Assembly: GCF_947486615.1 (NCBI RefSeq)
Contig: NZ_CANKUD010000012.1
Span: 96,010-160,009, forward strand
DNA length: 64,000 nt
Reading direction: 5' to 3'
Origin: an uncultured Modestobacter sp.
GTDB lineage: Bacteria; Actinomycetota; Actinomycetes; Mycobacteriales; Geodermatophilaceae
Within the stretch, counting starts at the first letter, position 1; every line of letters begins with the position of its first letter. Position numbers and translations under genes: made by a program. Below, one piece after another: positions 8,265 to 17,066 of the stretch. Below the pieces are notes generated by a model. It saw only the letters and a program-made list of their open reading frames with translations, made no database searches and was not told the origin of the DNA.

Positions 8265-9230
8265 GTGTCGTCAACGCTCGACGTCTCGTCGCGCGAACGC
8301 CCGCACGACGAGGCTCCCCCGGGGAGGGGCCACGACGCGCCCCGCGCGACGAGGAAGAAGTCCGGTCGGCTCGCGCCGTACCTGTTCCTGGCGCCGTGGT
8401 TCGCCGGACTGCTGTTCATCACCGCCGGGCCGATCGCGGCCTCCGCGTACCTGTCCTTCACCGACTACAGCCTCATCGGTTCGCCGGAGTGGATCGGGCT
8501 GGACAACTTCGAGCGGATGTTCAACGACCCGCGCTTCTACCAGTCGTTGAAGGTCACGTTCATCTACGTCGTCGTGTCGGTCCCGCTGCAGCTCGCCTTT
8601 GCGCTCTTCCTGGCGATGGTCCTGGACCGCGGGCTCAAGGGCCTGGCGCTGTACCGGTCGGTCTACTACCTGCCGTCGCTGATCGGCGGCAGCGTCGCGA
8701 TCGCCATCCTGTGGCGGCAGATCTTCGGGTCCGACGGGCTGCTCAACCAGGTCCTCCGGTTCATCGGGTTCGAGAACCCCCCGGGCTGGGTGTCCAACCC
8801 CGACTACGCGCTCGGCACGCTGATCGTCCTGAACGTGTGGACCTTCGGTGCACCGATGGTCATCTTCCTGGCCGGCCTGCGGCAGATCCCCACGATGTAC
8901 TACGAGGCGGCGTCCCTGGACGGCGCAGGGAAGGCCCGGCAGTTCTTCCAGGTCACCCTGCCGCTGCTCTCGCCGATCATCTTCTTCAACCTCGTGCTGC
9001 AGACGATCAACGCCTTCCAGACCTTCACGCAAGCGTTCATCGTCAGTGGCGGGACGGGTGGGCCGGCGGACTCGACGCTGTTCTACACGCTCTACCTCTA
9101 CCAGCGCGGCTTCGGGAACTTCGACATGGGCTACGCGTCGGCGCTGGCCTGGTTCCTGCTGCTCATCGTCGGTGGGCTGACCGCGATCAACTTCCTCGCA
9201 TCGAAGTACTGGGTGTTCTATGGCGACTGA
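8265..9230 (+). CDS. Sugar ABC importer permease, MalF type
   Basis: Inner-membrane subunit of a carbohydrate importer, 321 residues. After a polar N-terminus of about 35 residues there are six predicted membrane segments, and the EAA-type loop that docks the ATPase reads YYEAASLDGAGKARQFFQV (about 213-231). The start is a GTG with AGAGGTG upstream. Its 3' end overlaps the second permease gene by 11 bp. With 9220-10110, 10155-11513 and the separately transcribed ATPase at 18247 it makes a complete CUT1-type importer. Controlled by P1 and P2. Confidence 0.93.
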   Translation: MSSTLDVSSRERPHDEAPPGRGHDAPRATRKKSGRLAPYLFLAPWFAGLLFITAGPIAASAYLSFTDYSLIGSPEWIGLDNFERMFNDPRFYQSLKVTFIYVVVSVPLQLAFALFLAMVLDRGLKGLALYRSVYYLPSLIGGSVAIAILWRQIFGSDGLLNQVLRFIGFENPPGWVSNPDYALGTLIVLNVWTFGAPMVIFLAGLRQIPTMYYEAASLDGAGKARQFFQVTLPLLSPIIFFNLVLQTINAFQTFTQAFIVSGGTGGPADSTLFYTLYLYQRGFGNFDMGYASALAWFLLLIVGGLTAINFLASKYWVFYGD

Positions 9231-10110
9231 CCTGACCGTGGCGCCCCCGGTGGCCGCCACGGAGAAGCTGCCCGACCGCAAGATCAAGCAGCGTCCGCGC
9301 TGGCTGGCGCACACCGTGCTCATCCTGGGCGCGCTGCTCATGCTCTACCCGCTGCTGTGGATGCTCTCGAGCTCGTTCAAGTTCACCGAGGACATCTTCA
9401 GCCAGACCGGGCTGGTGCCCGAACGCGTCACCGGGTCCAACTACCCCGACGGCTGGACGGCACTGCCCCGCGACTTCGACCACTACATCTGGAACTCGCT
9501 GGTCATCGTCGTCGGTTCGATCATCGGGAACCTGCTCGCCTGTTCACTGGCCGCGTACGCGTTCGCGCGGCTGGAGTTCAAGTTCAAGAAGTTCTGGTTC
9601 GCGGTGATGCTCGGCACGATGATGCTGCCGATCCACGTGGTGATCGTCCCGCAGTACGTCCTGTTCTCCGAACTGGACTGGATCAACACCTACTGGCCGC
9701 TGATCGTGCCGAAGCTGCTGGCCACCGACGGCTTCTTCATCTTCCTGATGGTGCAGTTCATCCGGGGCATCCCGACCGAACTGGACGAGGCCGCACGGAT
9801 CGACGGCTGCGGGCACTTCGCCATCTTCTGGCGGATCGTCATCCCGCTGTCGGTGCCGGCCCTGGCCACCACGGCGATCTTCACCTTCATCTGGACCTGG
9901 AACGACTTCTTCAGCCAGCTGATCTTCCTGACCGACCCGGAGATGTACACCGTGCCGGTCGCCCTGCGGACCTTCGTCGACGCGACGAGCCAGACGCCGT
10001 GGGGTCCGGTCTTCGCCATGTCGATCGTCGCCCTGGCGCCGGTCTTCGGCTTCTTCCTCGCGGGCCAGCGATACCTCGTCCGAGGGATCGCCACCACGGG
10101 GCTCAAGTGA
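9220..10110 (+). CDS. Sugar ABC importer permease, MalG type
   Basis: Second membrane subunit of the importer, 296 residues with six predicted membrane segments (first about 30-50). The EAA loop reads ELDEAARIDGCGHFAIFWRI (about 187-206), which contacts the ATPase. The ATG at 9220 lies within the end of the MalF-type gene, so translation is coupled. It ends 44 bases before the solute-binding protein. Confidence 0.93.
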   Translation: MATDLTVAPPVAATEKLPDRKIKQRPRWLAHTVLILGALLMLYPLLWMLSSSFKFTEDIFSQTGLVPERVTGSNYPDGWTALPRDFDHYIWNSLVIVVGSIIGNLLACSLAAYAFARLEFKFKKFWFAVMLGTMMLPIHVVIVPQYVLFSELDWINTYWPLIVPKLLATDGFFIFLMVQFIRGIPTELDEAARIDGCGHFAIFWRIVIPLSVPALATTAIFTFIWTWNDFFSQLIFLTDPEMYTVPVALRTFVDATSQTPWGPVFAMSIVALAPVFGFFLAGQRYLVRGIATTGLK

Positions 10111-10154
10111 CGACACCCCTCAGCTCACGCATCACTTACAAGGAGGTAAGGAAC

Positions 10155-11513
10155 GTGCACACGATCCGGACACAGAGGGCCCGCGCGCCCTGGCCCACCC
10201 GCCTGGGGGTGGCCGGCGGCGTCCTCGGACTGCTGCTGACCACCGCTGCCTGTGGCGGCGACGACGGCGGGGGAGCGGCCGCGGACGGCGGTACCACCCG
10301 CGAGGACGGGCCGGTCAGCATGCGCTTCTCCTGGTGGGGCAGCGACACCCGGCACGCGGCCACCCAGGAGCTGATCGACCTCTACGAGTCGCAGAACGAG
10401 GGCGTCACGATCGAGGGCGACTTCACCGGGTTCGCCGACTACTGGGACCGGCTGGCGACCAGCACCGCCGGCGGCCAGGCGCCCTGCCTCATGCAGCAGG
10501 ACACCCGGTACGTCCGCGAGTACGCCGACCGGAACGCGCTGCTGGACCTCACGCCCTACATCGAGGACGGCACGATCGACACCAGCGACCTGGACGAGAA
10601 CGTCGCCGAGACCGGTGCGGTGGAGGACGCGACCTACGCCATCCCCACCGGTGTCAACGCCTTCTCCGTGGTCATCGACCCGCAGGCCTACGAGGCTGCC
10701 GGGGTGCCGGTGCCCGACGGCTCCAGCTGGACCTGGGACGAGATGGTCGAGACGGCTGCGCAGGTCACCCAGGCCAGCGGCGGTCAGGTGTACGGCATGC
10801 AGGCCATGGGCCTCAACGGTGGTGACACCAACTTCGAGGTCTACGCCCGCGAGCAGGGTGAGGCGCTGTTCGACGAGAACGGCGAGATCGGGTTCACCCA
10901 GGACACCCTGGTCGACTGGTGGAACATCGAGAAGGAGGCGTCGGAGACCGGCGCCGAGCCGCCGCCCTCCACCACCGTCGAGGTGTTCAACGGCGGTGTC
11001 GACCAGGCGCTGGTCGCCACCGGCCGGGGTGCCTCGGGCTTCTGGTGGACCAACGAGCTGCCGGCGCTCACCGCCGGCGCCGGCCGGGACCTCCAGTTCC
11101 TCCAGTTCCCCTCCGCCGAAGGGAACGGGGAGACCGGCATGTACCTGAAGCCGGCCATGTTCTGGGCGATCAGCAGCGACTGCGAGAGCCCGCAGGAGGC
11201 GGCCATGTTCCTCGACTGGCTGATCAACTCCGAGGAGGCCGTGGAGATCATCAAGGCCGACCGTGGCCTGCCGGTCAACACCGAGCTGCGCGACCAGATC
11301 GCCCCGACGCTGGACGACGCCGGCCAGGCCGCGGTCGCCTTCGTCGAGGAGATCACCCCCGACCTGCAGGAGCCGCCGGCGCTGCCCCCGCAGGGCGCCG
11401 GTGAGGTGCAGGCGATCCTGCAGCGCTACACCGAGCAGATCCTGTTCGACCAGATCTCGGTGGAGGACGCCGCCGAGCAGTTCATGACCGAGGTCGAGTC
11501 GGCCATCGCGTGA
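10155..11513 (+). CDS. Sugar-binding lipoprotein of the ABC importer
   Basis: Family-1 solute-binding protein, 452 residues, exported and lipid-anchored: a basic start, hydrophobic stretch and lipobox TAAC with Cys33. The mature part begins MRFSWWGSDTRHAATQELI (near 55), typical of sugar-binding proteins. The GTG at 10155 is fixed by a very strong AAGGAGGT (10139-10147); longer reading frames upstream overlap the permease in another frame. The strong ribosome site and a hairpin just after the stop suggest it is made in excess over downstream enzymes. Confidence 0.93.
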   Translation: MHTIRTQRARAPWPTRLGVAGGVLGLLLTTAACGGDDGGGAAADGGTTREDGPVSMRFSWWGSDTRHAATQELIDLYESQNEGVTIEGDFTGFADYWDRLATSTAGGQAPCLMQQDTRYVREYADRNALLDLTPYIEDGTIDTSDLDENVAETGAVEDATYAIPTGVNAFSVVIDPQAYEAAGVPVPDGSSWTWDEMVETAAQVTQASGGQVYGMQAMGLNGGDTNFEVYAREQGEALFDENGEIGFTQDTLVDWWNIEKEASETGAEPPPSTTVEVFNGGVDQALVATGRGASGFWWTNELPALTAGAGRDLQFLQFPSAEGNGETGMYLKPAMFWAISSDCESPQEAAMFLDWLINSEEAVEIIKADRGLPVNTELRDQIAPTLDDAGQAAVAFVEEITPDLQEPPALPPQGAGEVQAILQRYTEQILFDQISVEDAAEQFMTEVESAIA

Positions 11514-11518
11514 CCGTC

Positions 11519-11555
11519 GGCCAGGGGGCGACCGGCCATCGGCCGCCCCCTGGCC
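11519..11555 (+). terminator. Hairpin after the sugar-binding protein gene, likely attenuator
   Basis: A perfect 12-bp stem (11519-11530 with 11544-11555) begins 5 bases after the stop codon. No U-run follows. Because co-directional genes continue 40 bases later, it more likely reduces read-through or protects the upstream mRNA than ends the operon. Confidence 0.65.
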
Positions 11556-11595
11556 GCCCTTCCCCACCCCCGTGCTGCACCGCCGAGAGGGAGAC

Positions 11596-13008
11596 GTGAC
11601 CACCATCGACCCGACCCCGGCGCCGCGTCGCTACGCGATCGTCGGCACCGGCCACCGCGCCGAGATGTACGTCGCCGCGCTGCTGGGCTCGCACGCCGAC
11701 GTCGGCGAGCTGGTCGCCCTCTGCGACCCGAACACCACCCGGATGGCGTACTACCAGCGCCAGTTCGCTGCCGCCCACCCCGGCGCCGCCCCGCTGCCGG
11801 CCTATGCGCCGCAGGACCTGGACCTGATGCTCGAGCGCGAGCGGCCGGACACCGTCATCGTCGCCAGCGTCGACCACACGCACGCCGAGCACATCTCCCG
11901 GGCGCTGCGCGCCGGGTACGACGTGATCACCGAGAAGCCGCTCACCACCGACGCCGCCGGCTGCCGCACCATCGCCGACGCCGTCGCCGACAGCGGCCGG
12001 GACCTCGTGGTCACCTTCAACTACCGTTACTCGCCGCGGAACACCGCCGTCCGCCGGCTCATCGCCGAGGGCGCCATCGGCACCGTCACCTCCGTGCACT
12101 TCGAGTGGGTGCTGGACTCCGTGCACGGCGCCGACTACTTCCGCCGCTGGCACCGGGACAAGTCGCTGTCCGGTGGGCTGTTCGTGCACAAGGCCACCCA
12201 CCACTTCGACCTGGTCAACTGGTGGGTCGGCGGCGTCCCGGAGACCGTCTTCGCCCTGGGCGACCTGCGGTTCTACGGCGACGCCAACGCGAAGGAGCGC
12301 GGCCTGGGCGAGCGCCCGGCCCGCAGCCACGGCGCCCCGGACGCCGGCGGCGACCCGTTCGCCCTCGACCTGGCCGGCAACGACCGGCTGCGCCAGCTGT
12401 ACCTGGACGCGGAGGCCGAGGACGGCTACATCCGCGACCAGGACGTGTTCTCCCCGGGCATCACCATCGAGGACAACATGGCGCTGCTCATGCAGTACGC
12501 CGGCGGCCCGATGCTCAGCTACTCGCTCAACGCCCACGGCCCGTGGGAGGGCTACCGGGTGAGCATCAACGGCACCGAGGGCCGGATCGAGCTCTCGGTC
12601 GTCGAGCGGGCCGCGGTGCTCGCCGCGGACGGCGTGATCGGCGGGTTCGGCGTGGCCGTCGACCCCAGCGCCACCCCCGAGGAGGTCCAGGCGGCGTCCG
12701 GCGTCCGCGCCGAGGGCTCCGAACTGGTGCTGCAGCGACGCTGGGAGACCGCCCAGCGCATCGACGTCCCGGAGGGGCCCGGGGCGCACGGCGGCGGCGA
12801 CGCGCTGCTGCTGGACGACCTGTTCCGCCCCGGTACCCGCCCCGACCCGCTCGGCCAGGCGGCCGGCTGGCTCGACGGCGTCCGCAGCGTGCTGGTCGGC
12901 GCGGCGGCCAACCAGTCCCTCACCACCGGCCAGGTCGTGCACCTGACCGACTTCGGCATCCCGCTGCGTCCTGCGTCGGCAGCGGCTTCCGCCGGGAGCA
13001 CCCGATGA
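11596..13008 (+). CDS. Gfo/Idh/MocA-family oxidoreductase, long form
   Basis: A 470-residue NAD(P)-dependent dehydrogenase. The nucleotide-binding fold starts at RYAIVGTGHRAEMYVAAL (about 11-28) and the conserved Lys-Pro is in VITEKPLTTDAAG (about 111-123). It is about 100 residues longer than usual members, with a large insertion near 230-290 (around KERGLGERPARSHGAPDAGG). The GTG at 11596 is chosen over an upstream ATG at 11572 because GAGAGGGAG lies just ahead. It overlaps the next gene by 4 bp. Confidence 0.88.
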   Translation: MTTIDPTPAPRRYAIVGTGHRAEMYVAALLGSHADVGELVALCDPNTTRMAYYQRQFAAAHPGAAPLPAYAPQDLDLMLERERPDTVIVASVDHTHAEHISRALRAGYDVITEKPLTTDAAGCRTIADAVADSGRDLVVTFNYRYSPRNTAVRRLIAEGAIGTVTSVHFEWVLDSVHGADYFRRWHRDKSLSGGLFVHKATHHFDLVNWWVGGVPETVFALGDLRFYGDANAKERGLGERPARSHGAPDAGGDPFALDLAGNDRLRQLYLDAEAEDGYIRDQDVFSPGITIEDNMALLMQYAGGPMLSYSLNAHGPWEGYRVSINGTEGRIELSVVERAAVLAADGVIGGFGVAVDPSATPEEVQAASGVRAEGSELVLQRRWETAQRIDVPEGPGAHGGGDALLLDDLFRPGTRPDPLGQAAGWLDGVRSVLVGAAANQSLTTGQVVHLTDFGIPLRPASAAASAGSTR

Positions 13009-14186
13009 CCACCACACCCGCCTCGGAGGCAAGCACCGTGTCCAGCTCGATCGGCATCATCATGAACGGCGTCACCGGCCGGATGGGCTACCGCCAGCAC
13101 CTGGTCCGCTCCATCCTCGCCATCCGGGACGCCGGCGGGCTGGAGCTCGCCGACGGCCGCCGGGTGGTGCCCGAGCCGATCCTGGTGGGGCGCAACGAGC
13201 GCAAGCTGGCCGAGCTGGCCGCCCTGCACGGCGTGGAGCGGTGGACCACCGACCTGGACGAGGCGCTGCGGGACGACTCCGCACCGATCTACTTCGACGC
13301 CCAGGTGACCCAGGCGCGGGAGAAGTCGATCAAGGCTGCCATTGCCGCGGGCAAGCACATCTACACCGAGAAGCCGACCTCGGAGTCGCTCGAGGGCGCC
13401 CTGGAGCTGGCCCGGCTGGCCGCCGAGGCCGGGGTCAAGAACGGCGTCGTGCACGACAAGCTGTACCTGCCGGGCCTGGTGAAGCTGAAGCGCCTGATCG
13501 ACGGCGGCTTCTTCGGCCAGATCCTGTCGGTGCGCGGCGAGTTCGGCTACTGGGTGTTCGAGGGCGACTGGCAGGAGGCCCAGCGGCCCAGCTGGAACTA
13601 CCGCAAGGAGGACGGCGGCGGGATCGTCGTGGACATGTTCTGCCACTGGTCCTACGTGCTGGAGAACCTCTTCGGCCGGCCGGCGGCGGTCACCGCCAAG
13701 GCGGTCACGCACATCCCGACCCGGATCGACGAGCACGGGCAGTCCTACGCGGCCACCGCCGACGACGCCGCCTACGGCATCTTCGAGCTGCCCGGCGGCG
13801 TGATCGCGCAGATCAACTCCTCCTGGGCGGTGCGGGTCTACCGCGACGAGCTGGTGGAGTTCCAGGTGGACGGCACCGAGGGCAGCGCCGTGGCCGGGCT
13901 GCGCGAGTGCAAGGTCCAGCACCGGGCGACCACCCCGAAGCCGGTCTGGAACCCCGACCTGCCGGTGACCGAGCGGTTCCGCGACCAGTGGCAGGTCGTG
14001 CCGGACAACGCCGACCTGGACAACGGCTTCCGCGCCCAGTGGGAGCAGTTCCTCCGCCACGTGCTCGAGGACGCCCCGCACCCCTACGACTTCCTCGCCG
14101 GCGCCCGCGGCGTGCAGGTCGCCGAGCTGGGGCTGCAGTCCTCCGCAGAGGGCCGCCGGATCGAGATCCCGGAGGTGTCGGTGTGA
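13005..14186 (+). CDS. Gfo/Idh/MocA-family oxidoreductase
   Basis: Third dehydrogenase of this superfamily in the island, 393 residues. The Rossmann motif IIMNGVTGRMGYRQH (about 19-33) is unusual in having MNGVTGRMG where others have GxGxxG. The catalytic Lys-Pro is in IYTEKPTSESLEG (about 120-132). The ATG at 13005 overlaps the previous stop (ATGA). It precedes DUF993 and the TIM-barrel isomerase, a gene order recurring in actinobacterial sugar islands, so it probably prepares the keto-substrate for them. Confidence 0.88.
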   Translation: MTTTPASEASTVSSSIGIIMNGVTGRMGYRQHLVRSILAIRDAGGLELADGRRVVPEPILVGRNERKLAELAALHGVERWTTDLDEALRDDSAPIYFDAQVTQAREKSIKAAIAAGKHIYTEKPTSESLEGALELARLAAEAGVKNGVVHDKLYLPGLVKLKRLIDGGFFGQILSVRGEFGYWVFEGDWQEAQRPSWNYRKEDGGGIVVDMFCHWSYVLENLFGRPAAVTAKAVTHIPTRIDEHGQSYAATADDAAYGIFELPGGVIAQINSSWAVRVYRDELVEFQVDGTEGSAVAGLRECKVQHRATTPKPVWNPDLPVTERFRDQWQVVPDNADLDNGFRAQWEQFLRHVLEDAPHPYDFLAGARGVQVAELGLQSSAEGRRIEIPEVSV

Positions 14187-15349
14187 CCGGGCCGACCGTT
14201 CGGCTGCCCCGGTCCGACGGCACGGTCGGCGAGCACCGGCTCGGCCGGCCCGGCGACTTCACCCGCCCCGACGGCCCGCTGACCAGCCGCACCGCGTACG
14301 CCGCGGCGCACGTGGTCGCCGACCCGCTCGGCGACAACACCCCCGGCGCACCGGTGGACGTCGACTGGGAGGCGACCCTCGCCTTCCGCCGGCACCTGTG
14401 GTCCTACGGCCTCGGCGTCGCCGACGCCATGGACACCGCCCAGCGCGGCATGGGCATGCCCTGGAGCACCACCGCCGAGCTGATCCGCCGCTCGGCCGCC
14501 GAGGCCCGGGCCTGCGGTGGGCTGCTCGCCTGCGGCGCCGGCACCGACCAGGCGCCGGCCGACCTGGCCAGCACCGACGAGGTGCTGGCCGCCTACCTCG
14601 AGCAGATCGAGGTGGTCGAGGACGCCGGCGCGACCGTGATCCTGATGGCCAGCCGGCAGCTCGCCCGGGTCGCCCGCAGCCCGGAGGACTACGCCAAGGT
14701 CTACGCCCGGCTGCTGGAGCAGGTGTCCCGGCCGGTGGTCCTGCACTGGCTCGGGCCCATGTTCGACCCCGCGCTGGCCGGCTACTGGGGCTCGGCACAG
14801 CTCACCGAGGCCACCGACACGGTGCTGCAGGTGATCGCCGACCACAGCGCCAAGGTCGACGGCATCAAGGTCTCCATGCTCGACGAGGCGCACGAGGTCG
14901 ACATGCGCCGCCGGCTGCCCGCCGGCGTCCGGCTCTACACCGGCGACGACTTCAACTACCCGTCCCTGGTGCGCGGGGACGGCGAGTCGTACTCGCACGC
15001 CCTGTTGGGCATCTTCGACGCGATCGCCCCGGCCGCGTCCACCGCCCTGCAGGCGCTGGACCGTGGTGACGTCGCCGCCTACGACCGGCTGCTCGAGCCG
15101 ACGGTGGCGCTGTCCCGGCACCTGTTCGGCACGCCGACGTACTACTACAAGACCGGCATCGTCTTCCTGGCCTGGCTGGCCGGCCACCAGCCCGGCTTCC
15201 GGATGGTCGGCGGGCTGGAGAGCTCGCGCAGCCCCCAGCACCTGGCCGAGGTGTTCCGGCTGGCCGACGCGGCCGGGCTGCTGCCCGACCCGGAGCTGGC
15301 CGCCGGCCGGATGCGCACCTACCTGCAGACCGTGGGGATCGAACAGTGA
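14183..15349 (+). CDS. DUF993 family, dihydrodipicolinate-synthase-like aldolase
   Basis: A 388-residue protein related to class-I TIM-barrel aldolases. Recognisable stretches are DVDWEATLAFRRHLWSYG (about 55-72) and DAMDTAQRGMGMPW (about 76-89). A candidate Schiff-base lysine lies in KVDGIKVSMLDE (near 230), where dihydrodipicolinate synthases keep theirs. The substrate is unknown; cleavage of a 2-keto-3-deoxy acid or similar product of the neighbouring dehydrogenases and dehydratase would fit. The GTG at 14183 overlaps the previous stop. Confidence 0.83.
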   Translation: MTGPTVRLPRSDGTVGEHRLGRPGDFTRPDGPLTSRTAYAAAHVVADPLGDNTPGAPVDVDWEATLAFRRHLWSYGLGVADAMDTAQRGMGMPWSTTAELIRRSAAEARACGGLLACGAGTDQAPADLASTDEVLAAYLEQIEVVEDAGATVILMASRQLARVARSPEDYAKVYARLLEQVSRPVVLHWLGPMFDPALAGYWGSAQLTEATDTVLQVIADHSAKVDGIKVSMLDEAHEVDMRRRLPAGVRLYTGDDFNYPSLVRGDGESYSHALLGIFDAIAPAASTALQALDRGDVAAYDRLLEPTVALSRHLFGTPTYYYKTGIVFLAWLAGHQPGFRMVGGLESSRSPQHLAEVFRLADAAGLLPDPELAAGRMRTYLQTVGIEQ

Positions 15350-16185
15350 GCGGCGATCCGCGGCTCGCGCGGCTGTCGATCAACCACAAGACGGTCGAGG
15401 GCTGGTCGATGCCCGACTTCGTCGACGGGGTGGCCGCCGCCGGGCTGTCCGCGCTGGGCACCTGGCGCGAGCCGGTCGCCGAGTTCGGCCTGGAGCGCTC
15501 GGCGAAGCTCATCCGGGACGCCGGTCTGCGGGTGACCTCGCACTGCCGTGGTGGGTTCCTGACCGCGACCGACCCGGCCGCCCGGGCCGCGGCGCTCGAG
15601 GACAACCGCCGCGCGATCGACGAGACCGCCACGCTGGGCGCCGAGTCGCTGGTGATGGTGGTCGGCGGGCTCCCTGCGGGCTCCCGTGACCTGGCCGGTG
15701 CCCGCGAGCGGGTGGCCGAGGCGCTGGCCGAGCTCGCGCCCTACGCCGGCGAGCGCGGGGTGCGGCTCTCCCTGGAGGCGCTGCACCCGATGTACTGCGC
15801 CGACCGGGCCGTGCTCTCCACCCTCGCCCAGGCCCTCGACCTGGCCGCGCCCTTCCCGTCGGCGCAGGTCGGCGTGGTCGTCGACACCTTCCACCTGTGG
15901 TGGGACCCGGAGGTCTGGGCCTCGATCGCCCGCGCGGGCGACCGGATTGCCTCCTTCCAGGTCTGCGACTTCCTGATGCCGATCCCGGCCGACGCGCTGA
16001 TGGCCCGCGGGTACATGGGCGACGGCGTGATCGACTTCCCGCCGTTCGTCGCCGCGGTCGAGGCCGCGGGCTGGACCGGGGACGTCGAGGTGGAGATCTT
16101 CAACGCCGACGTCTGGGCCCAGCCGAAGGCGGAGGTCGTGGAGACGGTGAAGCAGCGCTACCTCGACGTGGTGGTGCCCGCATGA
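15346..16185 (+). CDS. Sugar phosphate isomerase/epimerase, xylose-isomerase-like TIM barrel
   Basis: A 279-residue AP-endonuclease-2-fold enzyme, likely using a divalent metal to isomerise a keto-sugar. Metal-ligand candidates are the Glu in RLSLEALHP (about 143), Asp-His in VVDTFHLWWDP (about 177), and the final Glu in VEVEIFN (about 250). The GTG at 15346 overlaps the DUF993 stop. No signal peptide. Members of this family beside Gfo/Idh enzymes act on 3-keto-sugars or inosose-like compounds; which one applies here is open. Confidence 0.87.
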   Translation: MSGDPRLARLSINHKTVEGWSMPDFVDGVAAAGLSALGTWREPVAEFGLERSAKLIRDAGLRVTSHCRGGFLTATDPAARAAALEDNRRAIDETATLGAESLVMVVGGLPAGSRDLAGARERVAEALAELAPYAGERGVRLSLEALHPMYCADRAVLSTLAQALDLAAPFPSAQVGVVVDTFHLWWDPEVWASIARAGDRIASFQVCDFLMPIPADALMARGYMGDGVIDFPPFVAAVEAAGWTGDVEVEIFNADVWAQPKAEVVETVKQRYLDVVVPA

Positions 16186-17066
16186 GGGTGCTGGTCACCG
16201 GGGGTGCCGGTCGCCTGGGCCGCAGCGTCGTCGACGGGCTGGCCGACGCCGGCCACGAGGTGATCTCGGTCGACGTGACCGCGGCGCCGCTGGAGAAGGC
16301 CGCCGCGACGTTCCCGGCCGACCTGACCGACCTCGGACAGGCCTACGGGGTGATGGCCCGGTACCGGCCGGACGCCGTCGTCCACCTGGCCGCGATCGCC
16401 GTCCCGTTCAGCCGGCCCGAGTCGGTCATCCACGCCACCAACAGCGCGCTGGCCTACAACGTGCTGCAGGCGTCGATCGACCTCGGCGTCGGCACGGTGG
16501 TGACCGCCAGCAGCCCCACCGTCATGGGCTACGGCAGCCCCGCCGGGTGGACGCCGCGGTACCTCCCGCTGGACGAGGACCACCCGCCGCGGCCGTGGAA
16601 CGCCTACGGGCTGTCCAAGCTCGCCGCCGAGCAGACCATGCAGATGTTCGCCGCCCAGTACGGCGACCGGGTGCGGCTGGCGGCGTTCCGGCCGTGCTTC
16701 GTGATCGCGCCGGAGGAGTGGGCAGGCGCCCCGACCCAGCAGGGGCACACCGTGCGCGAGCGGATCGCCGACCCCCGGTACGGCGGGGTCACGCTGTTCA
16801 ACTACGTGGACGCCCGGGACTGCGCGGACTTCCTGGACACGCTGCTGCGCAAGGCGGGCGAGGTGCCCAACGGCGAGGTGTACTTCGTCGGCGCCCAGGA
16901 CGCGCTGGCCGATGCGCCGCTGGCCGAGCTGCTGCCCGAGTTCTCCGGGGTCGCGCCCGAGCTGGCCGCCGGGCTGACCGGCACCAGCCCGGCGTTCAGC
17001 AGCGCCAAGGCGGAGCGCCTGCTGGGCTGGACGGCGTCCCGCAGCTGGCGGACCGAGCTGCGATGA
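16182..17066 (+). CDS. NAD-dependent epimerase/dehydratase family, uronate-dehydrogenase-like
   Basis: An extended short-chain dehydrogenase of 294 residues. The NAD motif is GGAGRLG (7-13), the catalytic pair is Y142 and K146 in AYGLSK, and the upstream Ser-Ser is in VVTASSPTVMG (about 106-116). Length and motifs are compatible with uronate dehydrogenase, which would fit the pectate lyase, but sugar epimerases share them. The ATG at 16182 overlaps the preceding stop by 4 bp and its end overlaps the dehydratase start. Confidence 0.85.
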   Translation: MRVLVTGGAGRLGRSVVDGLADAGHEVISVDVTAAPLEKAAATFPADLTDLGQAYGVMARYRPDAVVHLAAIAVPFSRPESVIHATNSALAYNVLQASIDLGVGTVVTASSPTVMGYGSPAGWTPRYLPLDEDHPPRPWNAYGLSKLAAEQTMQMFAAQYGDRVRLAAFRPCFVIAPEEWAGAPTQQGHTVRERIADPRYGGVTLFNYVDARDCADFLDTLLRKAGEVPNGEVYFVGAQDALADAPLAELLPEFSGVAPELAAGLTGTSPAFSSAKAERLLGWTASRSWRTELR

